From Tuberibacillus calidus DSM 17572 (GTDB taxonomy: Bacteria > Bacillota > Bacilli > Bacillales > Sporolactobacillaceae), in the NCBI RefSeq assembly GCF_000430685.1, contig NZ_AUMM01000030.1, positions 1 to 49,017 on the forward strand: a DNA stretch of 49,017 nucleotides. Reading direction: 5' to 3'. The notes below the pieces were generated by a model. That model did not search any database and was not told the origin of the DNA. It saw only the letters and a program-made list of their open reading frames with translations. This document shows positions 43,960 through 49,017 of the stretch, piece after piece. The position numbers and the translations under genes were made by a program. Positions within the stretch are counted from its first letter, which is position 1, and every line of letters starts with the position of its first letter.

Positions 43960-45396
43960 CTAGATAACAAAAGCCTCCATAAATGTGGTTACTGGTATTT
44001 CAGCTAATTCTGCTGTGTTGCAACAAAGATTAAAAATATTTTCACTCTGACCGCACGTAAAACGAGTCTTTAAGTTTTCTAAAAACTTTTTATATAAAAG
44101 GGGAACTGCTTCTTCTCGACGGCGTTTGTGACCGATCGGATACTCCACTTCCACTTTTTCCGTTTTATTGCCATCTTTAAAAAAGACTTGCACGGCGTTA
44201 GCTATAGAACGTTTATCAGGGTCCAAATAATCCTTGCTGTACCGCTCATCTTCTATTACTTCCATCTTGTCTCGTAAAAGGTCAATTCGCGGATCTTTTG
44301 CGGCTTCATCTTCATAATGATCGGCGGTAATATTGCCAAAAATGAGGCCCACAGCCGTAATGTACTGAATGCAATGATCACGATCAGCTGGATTATTGAG
44401 CGGCCCTATCTTGTCTATGATACGTTTTGCAGATTCTTGTGTTGTAATAATGATCTTATCGATTTCATCCAAGCGGTCAGCAACTTCAGGGTGCAGTTTT
44501 ATAGCACACTCCGCAGCGGTTTGAGCGTGAAACTCCGCAGGATAGGATACTTTAAATAAAACATTTTCGATTACATAACTGTCCAGTGGCCGTGCAAGTT
44601 TTATAGATTGTCCTTTAAAAAGGACATCTTGAAACCCCCAAACCGGAGCAGTCAAAGCCGTCGCATAACCCATTTCCCCTTTTAATGCCATTAACGCCAA
44701 GCGGACCGCTCGACTTGTGGCATCACCAGCCGCCCATGATTTACGCGATCCAGTGTTCGGAGCATGACGATAAGTTCTTAAACTTGAGTTATCTATCCAA
44801 GCATTGGATACCGCATTGACGACCTCTTCCTTAGTGCCGCCAAGTATAGCAGTTACAACAGCGGTTGATGCCACTTTTACAAATAAGACATGATCGAGCC
44901 CAACGCGATTAAGGCTGTTTTCTAAAGCAAGAACGCCTTGGATTTCGTGTGCTTTGACAATACCTTGTAACACAACATCCATTGACAAGGGCTTCTGTCC
45001 TTCAGAAATGCGTTTCCGGCTCAAATAATCTGCACAAGCCAATATTCCCCCAATATTATCTGAAGGATGCCCCCATTCAGCCGCCAGCCATGTGTCATTG
45101 TAATCCAACCAGCGAATCATGCAACCAATATTAAATGCGGCTTGCACAGGATCGAGTTCAAATTGAGTGCCTGGTACTCTTGCACCGTTCGGAACAACTG
45201 TCCCCGGAACAATCGGACCCAAATGTTTCGCACACTCCGGGTACCGTTGAGCTAGAATACCACAGCCGAGCGCATCAATTAAAACGAGTCGTGCCGTATC
45301 CAACGCCTCTTGACTTGTAATCTTTTTGTTAATGACATAGTCGGCTATTGCTTCAATCACTTCGTCTGTTTTATAGTTTAAAGTTGTTTCCACCAT
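43960..45396 (-). CDS. prpD: 2-methylcitrate dehydratase PrpD (MmgE/PrpD family)
   Basis: A 478-aa MmgE/PrpD-type dehydratase, which removes water from 2-methylcitrate on the way to 2-methylisocitrate. The family marker [20 protein letters not shown] is seen near residues 90-110, with [12 protein letters not shown], and [19 protein letters not shown] in the second half. The ATG at 45396 is chosen for GGGGAG with a 7-base spacer; the frame is open for 8 more codons and would overlap tctA. No methylcitrate synthase or aconitase is next to it. The other members of the family (iminodisuccinate epimerase, cis-aconitate decarboxylase) cannot be excluded. Confidence 0.85.
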   Translation of the reverse strand: MVETTLNYKTDEVIEAIADYVINKKITSQEALDTARLVLIDALGCGILAQRYPECAKHLGPIVPGTVVPNGARVPGTQFELDPVQAAFNIGCMIRWLDYNDTWLAAEWGHPSDNIGGILACADYLSRKRISEGQKPLSMDVVLQGIVKAHEIQGVLALENSLNRVGLDHVLFVKVASTAVVTAILGGTKEEVVNAVSNAWIDNSSLRTYRHAPNTGSRKSWAAGDATSRAVRLALMALKGEMGYATALTAPVWGFQDVLFKGQSIKLARPLDSYVIENVLFKVSYPAEFHAQTAAECAIKLHPEVADRLDEIDKIIITTQESAKRIIDKIGPLNNPADRDHCIQYITAVGLIFGNITADHYEDEAAKDPRIDLLRDKMEVIEDERYSKDYLDPDKRSIANAVQVFFKDGNKTEKVEVEYPIGHKRRREEAVPLLYKKFLENLKTRFTCGQSENIFNLCCNTAELAEIPVTTFMEAFVI

Positions 45397-45412
45397 ACTA
45401 ACACTCCCCTTT

Positions 45413-46924
45413 CTATGCACCTTTACTGATCGCTGAATTCGCTCTGTTGTTTCTTCTTATAATTTGGATAACCGGGATTAAAAACGACAGGAATGAGAGT
45501 ATGATAAACACTAATGCAACAGGGCTTGTGAAGAAGATACTTATGCTTCCGTTGGAAATGGTCAACGATTGGCGCAACGACTGTTCCATCATACCACCAA
45601 GAATAAAAGCCAAAATAAAGGGAGCGGCGGGAAAATCAATTAATCGCATAACAAAGCCCAAAATTCCAAAGCCAATTAGTAAATAAAGATCAAAAACATT
45701 GAAACTTACTCCATAAACCCCGATAATACAGAAAACGATAATCAAAGAAATTAACAACGGTTTCGAAATCTTCAATACCTTTGAAATATAGGGGATAAGC
45801 GGTAAGTTTAAAATCAACAAGATAATATTTCCGATATACATACTGGCAATAACGCCCCAAAAAATATCGGGATGTTCATTGACTAAAAGTGGACCTGGCT
45901 GTACACCCAACACAATTAATGCCCCCAACATGACCGCTGTAGATCCAGAACCTGGAATACCTAAACTCAAGAGGGGCACGAACGCACCGCTAGATGCCGC
46001 ATTATTTGCCGTCTCAGGAGCGGCAACACCGCGCAATGACCCTTTTCCAAATTCCTCGGGGTGTTTTGATAATCTTTTTTCCGATAAATAAGCCAAAAAC
46101 GATGCGATGGTACCCCCGGCTCCCGGTAACACACCGATTAAAAACCCTAAAAGCGATTGCCGTCCTATTGTTCCTGCTACCTCTTTGTATTCCTTCTTCG
46201 TTAATTTAAGACTACCTATCTTGCTTTGATCAATAGCCTTTTCGTTTCTGTTTAGAATGAGAGAAGCCACTTCAGCTAAGGCAAAAAGGCCAAGGGCTAT
46301 GATGAGAAAATCAATGCCTTGTAAAAGATGAATGTTGCCAAAAGTAAAACGCGGCGTCCCGGTTTGTGCATCAATACCAACGGTGGCAAACATAAATCCG
46401 ATTGTAGCAGAAATGAGTGATTTAATTGTTGATCCATCACTTAAACTTGCCAAAGCCGTTAACCCTAATAACATGAGTGCAAAATATTCCGGTGGACCGA
46501 AAGATATTGCGATTTTAGAAAGAAATGGTGCCAAGAAGGTTAATAAAATGATACTTATGGTACCACCGATGAAAGAGCCGATTGCAGCAACCGCCAGCGC
46601 TTTACCCGCTTTACCTTGTTTGGCAAGTGGATAACCGTCAAAAGTTGTGGCAACCGATTCTGATACACCCGGCGCATTTAGTAAAATAGAGGATGCAGAT
46701 CCACCATAAGCCGCTCCATAGTAAACACCAGCCATTAAAAGCAAAGCGATGGCCGGGGACATGCCGTACGTAATAGGAATCATAACAGCAATAGCCGTAA
46801 TAGGTCCTAGCCCCGGAATCATACCGATTATTGTTCCGACGGCAACACCAATAAACACAAATAATAGACCTTGTATACTTAATGCTACCTGAAATCCCGT
46901 CAGTAATCCGTGTATGGCATCCAT
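45413..46924 (-). CDS. Tripartite tricarboxylate transporter, large permease TctA (system 2)
   Basis: A 503-aa membrane protein with about 12 helices, paralogous to TctA of system 1. It has [18 protein letters not shown], the signature [34 protein letters not shown] and [32 protein letters not shown] 46924 follows GGGGG with a 6-base spacer; the frame is open 15 codons further upstream. Its stop lies 16 bases before the PrpD start, so prpD and prpB are probably co-transcribed with the transporter and act on its substrate. Confidence 0.9.
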   Translation of the reverse strand: MDAIHGLLTGFQVALSIQGLLFVFIGVAVGTIIGMIPGLGPITAIAVMIPITYGMSPAIALLLMAGVYYGAAYGGSASSILLNAPGVSESVATTFDGYPLAKQGKAGKALAVAAIGSFIGGTISIILLTFLAPFLSKIAISFGPPEYFALMLLGLTALASLSDGSTIKSLISATIGFMFATVGIDAQTGTPRFTFGNIHLLQGIDFLIIALGLFALAEVASLILNRNEKAIDQSKIGSLKLTKKEYKEVAGTIGRQSLLGFLIGVLPGAGGTIASFLAYLSEKRLSKHPEEFGKGSLRGVAAPETANNAASSGAFVPLLSLGIPGSGSTAVMLGALIVLGVQPGPLLVNEHPDIFWGVIASMYIGNIILLILNLPLIPYISKVLKISKPLLISLIIVFCIIGVYGVSFNVFDLYLLIGFGILGFVMRLIDFPAAPFILAFILGGMMEQSLRQSLTISNGSISIFFTSPVALVFIILSFLSFLIPVIQIIRRNNRANSAISKGA

Positions 46925-46994
46925 AACTATCCCCCAATAAAATGCATACTTTTGAAATTTTATACCCACTGTAAATCAGAATTGGTGGAAATCA

Positions 46995-47456
46995 TTAAAA
47001 AGGTAATATTCCTTTTGGTAATTGGACTTGGAGTCCCACCGTAAATAGATAATAAACCGCTACCGGAAATATAAAGGAAACTAGAAGATTGAGAACATGT
47101 TTCTTGTAACCTAGAAACCACGAGCATATAAAAACAAAAATTGCTGTTGAAAGAATGAATCCCAGCACTTCTATCAATGAAATATAAACAATCACCATAA
47201 AAGTGACTGTTAATAAAACAAAAAGATCTTGTTTAGGAATCTTGTTATTCATCTTATCTTTAACATTCATTGGTTTATCTTTAACAAAATATAGTCCAAC
47301 TGATAACCCCATTAGAATGAAACCCAAACCAATAGGAACAAAGTTAGAATCTACAGGAACATAAGGATATCGCGGTAAATTGAAACTCATAATCAAATAA
47401 AAGAGAGAAAATAAAAATAAAACAAGAGCGATCTTCTGATTCTTAAATTTAAACAC
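46995..47456 (-). CDS. Tripartite tricarboxylate transporter, small permease TctB (system 2)
   Basis: A protein of about 153 aa with four hydrophobic helices in the TctB arrangement: KIALVLFLFSLFYLIMSFNL first, then VDSNFVPIGLGFILMGLSVG, and a charged linker before the last helices. GTG 47456 has AGAGG 8 bases upstream; a GTG three codons earlier touches the SD. Its position between tctC and tctA supports the call. Confidence 0.8.
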   Translation of the reverse strand: MFKFKNQKIALVLFLFSLFYLIMSFNLPRYPYVPVDSNFVPIGLGFILMGLSVGLYFVKDKPMNVKDKMNNKIPKQDLFVLLTVTFMVIVYISLIEVLGFILSTAIFVFICSWFLGYKKHVLNLLVSFIFPVAVYYLFTVGLQVQLPKGILPF

Positions 47457-47515
47457 ATCACTCACCTCTTTTAATAGTTAGGGCCAATGCAGAGATAACA
47501 CTGGCCCGTTTCCCG

Positions 47516-48517
47516 TTATTTTGCTAAACCTAGTTCATCAAGTAATGCTTTCATGCTTTTGTTTTCTTGATCCAAGAATTTTATATATTCATCATGACCC
47601 ATGAAATATTCGTTCCAGCCATTTTTCATTCTAATATCAGCCCAGGCCTTTGAATCGTTTAATTCTTTAAACTTTTGTTCATAATACTTAAGTGCAGCTG
47701 GATCCATATTTGGTGGGCCAAAAAAGCCTCTCCAGTTCACAAATGTAGCGTCAATACCTTGTTCTTTAGCGGTTGGGAAGTCGGAAATAACATCTCCTTC
47801 AAGCCTTTTATCCGCTGTAATACCCAATACTTTCACTTTTCCAGCCTTAACTTGTTCTACAGATTCCGCAATACCTGTGGAATAAACGTCAGCACTACCA
47901 TTTAACAAATCTGTTAAGGCTCCACCATCTTGATCGGATACATATTTTATTTTCTTAATGTCTACACCTGCTGCTTTAGCAACTTTTACAAATTGGATGT
48001 GATCCATACTCCCCGGCGAAGAAGCACCGACAACGGTTATACTTGATGGGTCTTTTTTCATATCTTCAAAAAGATCGTTTAAATTGTTCCATTTAGCATC
48101 TGCACGAACAACAAAAGCGCCATAATCGGCAATTAAGTTTGCAATCGGAGTAAAATCTTTATAATCATATTTCGATTGTCCATTTAAAGGTACAAGTAAA
48201 AGCGGTGGTGAAGCCACGAATAAATGGTAAGGATCCTTTTGGGAATGTATATATGCCCATCCTACGGCACCACCGCCACCAGGTTTGTTAACAACACCAA
48301 TATTCTGGTTGATAATTTTTTCATCATTAAAGATTTTTGCTGCCATTCTAGCCGTTGTATCCCAACCACCTCCAGCTCCAGCAGGTGCAGTAATTTCGAT
48401 AGCTTTTTTAGGCTCAAATTTACCTCCATTTTCCTTATTTCCTGTAGAACTGTTGGAACAAGCTGTTGCAAAAATCATGATAAGACCTAACAATAATATA
48501 CCTACTAATTTCTTCAA
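47516..48517 (-). CDS. Tripartite tricarboxylate transporter substrate-binding lipoprotein TctC (system 2)
   Basis: A 333-aa binding protein with a lipoprotein signal ending FATAC (Cys near residue 20). KAIEITAPAGAGGGWDTTAR corresponds to the carboxylate-binding loop of TctC proteins; VVNKPGGGGAVGW and ATFVNWRGFFGPPNMD are further family marks. The start is a TTG with GGGGGAG six bases upstream. It is the first gene of the cluster; a promoter in the 160 bases upstream was not assigned. Because the transporter is linked to prpD and prpB, the ligand is likely a 2-methylcitrate- or citrate-like acid. Confidence 0.9.
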   Translation of the reverse strand: MKKLVGILLLGLIMIFATACSNSSTGNKENGGKFEPKKAIEITAPAGAGGGWDTTARMAAKIFNDEKIINQNIGVVNKPGGGGAVGWAYIHSQKDPYHLFVASPPLLLVPLNGQSKYDYKDFTPIANLIADYGAFVVRADAKWNNLNDLFEDMKKDPSSITVVGASSPGSMDHIQFVKVAKAAGVDIKKIKYVSDQDGGALTDLLNGSADVYSTGIAESVEQVKAGKVKVLGITADKRLEGDVISDFPTAKEQGIDATFVNWRGFFGPPNMDPAALKYYEQKFKELNDSKAWADIRMKNGWNEYFMGHDEYIKFLDQENKSMKALLDELGLAK

Positions 48518-48682
48518 TAAAATCTCCCCCTATAACATATGAGTAAACTACTGAACCTGAGTTACTACCATTTTAAACATTCTTACACTTTATGTAACCG
48601 TTTTCAAAATTAAGATCATTAAATTTTATTTCGAAAATTGAGTGCATTTTGTTCATATTTGGAATGATATGGATAAACAAAA
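48518..48682. other. Short intergenic region between the transporter and the IS element
   Basis: No gene. It holds the promoter region of the system-2 cluster and the probable insertion point of the IS1182-like element. Confidence 0.35.
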
Positions 48683-48720
48683 GGGGCCGGGACATAACTA
48701 GCCCAAAATAACGTAAAAAA

Positions 48721-48758
48721 GGTTCCGATTATCGCTTTTTGATGGTCGGAACCTTTTT
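48721..48758. terminator. Terminator inside the IS element end
   Basis: GGTTCCGA / TCGGAACC 8-bp stem, T5 after it on the plus strand and T6 on the minus strand, so it can work in both directions and shield the neighbours from transposase read-through. Confidence 0.8.
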
Positions 48759-48789
48759 CAGGTGTTATTTTCCCTTATATTTAGGTGGA

Positions 48790-49017
48790 TTAACTTTTCA
48801 TGGCGGTGATCTTTCTCAAGTTCACCGCCATGAATGCAAATCCCAATTCATTTATCACCTTTTCTTTGCCTCTCACTGACAAACGAGTGAAACGCAAATT
48901 AGCCTTCAGAAATCCAAAAACTGGTTCCACATCAATTTTACGTTTGCCGTAGATTTCACCAGTTTCTTTTTCCGAAAGCTTCTGCCTAATGAATTCTTTA
49001 TGTTCTTCCCATTTTTG
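48790..49017 (-). CDS. IS1182-family transposase, C-terminal 75 residues (partial at the edge)
   Basis: The minus strand reads QKWEEHKEFIRQKLSEKETG, then EIYGKRKIDVEPVFGFLKAN, then LRFTRLSVRGKEKVINELGF and AFMAVNLRKITAMKS before a TAA. KRKIDVEPVFGFLKANL with RLSVRGKEKV is the characteristic end of IS1182-family transposases, containing the last catalytic Glu (VEPVFG). The frame is open to the window edge, so the rest is outside. No decay is visible in this part. Confidence 0.85.
   Translation of the reverse strand, partial: QKWEEHKEFIRQKLSEKETGEIYGKRKIDVEPVFGFLKANLRFTRLSVRGKEKVINELGFAFMAVNLRKITAMKS

Larger units (their letters stand above)
48683..49017 (-). mobile_element. IS1182-family insertion sequence, right part, cut by the window edge
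   Basis: Starts with GGGGCCGGGACATAACTAGC at 48683, a plausible terminal inverted repeat, followed by a hairpin terminator (48721-48758) and the transposase C-terminus on the minus strand. The other end lies beyond the window, so completeness and target duplication cannot be judged. Confidence 0.7.

Overview
This window looks like the chromosome of a spore-former-type Bacillota (order Bacillales). It has strong G-rich Shine-Dalgarno (SD) sites with ATG, GTG and TTG starts, and Bacillales families such as YqhV, SE1832, YitT and RocB. Its insertion sequences belong to the IS256, ISL3, IS1182 and Mu/Tn7-like families. The species cannot be told from the sequence. I saw no rRNA, tRNA or CRISPR array. 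Most coordinates follow open frames; where a better SD site argued for an internal start I moved the start and said so.

Layout. 0.4-3.4 kb: a four-gene Mu/Tn7-like transposition module (DUF6431, D-D-35-E transposase, TniB/ExeA-like ATPase, DUF5348) with 24-bp spaced repeats at its right side. 3.6-4.1 kb: IS256 and ISL3 debris. 4.3-8.9 kb (minus): an N-truncated sodium:solute symporter, a NagD-type HAD phosphatase, a secreted lamin-tail/FN3 protein and a small orphan gene. 9.3-14.5 kb (minus): a tightly overlapping three-gene McrBC-type operon (coiled-coil protein, McrB-like AAA+ motor, DUF2357/PD-(D/E)XK nuclease), the strongest candidate for an under-described defence system. 14.7-16.9 kb: a frameshifted C39-peptidase lipoprotein and a coiled-coil protein.

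17.4-26.9 kb (minus): a catabolic island. It runs GntR/FCD regulator, two class III CoA-transferases, an HMG-CoA-lyase-like enzyme and a complete tripartite tricarboxylate transporter (TctC, TctB, TctA), followed after a terminator and a repeat by a GlcD-type FAD oxidase. The set reads as import, CoA activation and C-C cleavage of a dicarboxylic or hydroxy acid. 43.0-48.5 kb (minus): a second such transporter upstream of PrpD and PrpB but with no 2-methylcitrate synthase in view, suggesting uptake and breakdown of external 2-methylcitrate or a similar tricarboxylate.

27.3-43 kb: mostly single housekeeping or transport genes: an EcsC-like protein, an EamA exporter, a WYL regulator, a RocB-type peptidase, a broken ABC exporter next to a 21-bp spaced repeat array, a phosphoesterase, an SsuACB-type importer, YitT, an MFS exporter, YqhV, a luciferase-like monooxygenase and a 59-aa SE1832 protein. 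The right edge holds the end of an IS1182-family element.

The gaps between genes hold three unusual non-coding repeat types: a dispersed hairpin repeat seen at about six loci, a 155-bp tandem array near 29 kb, and a decayed ~146-bp tandem array near 19 kb.
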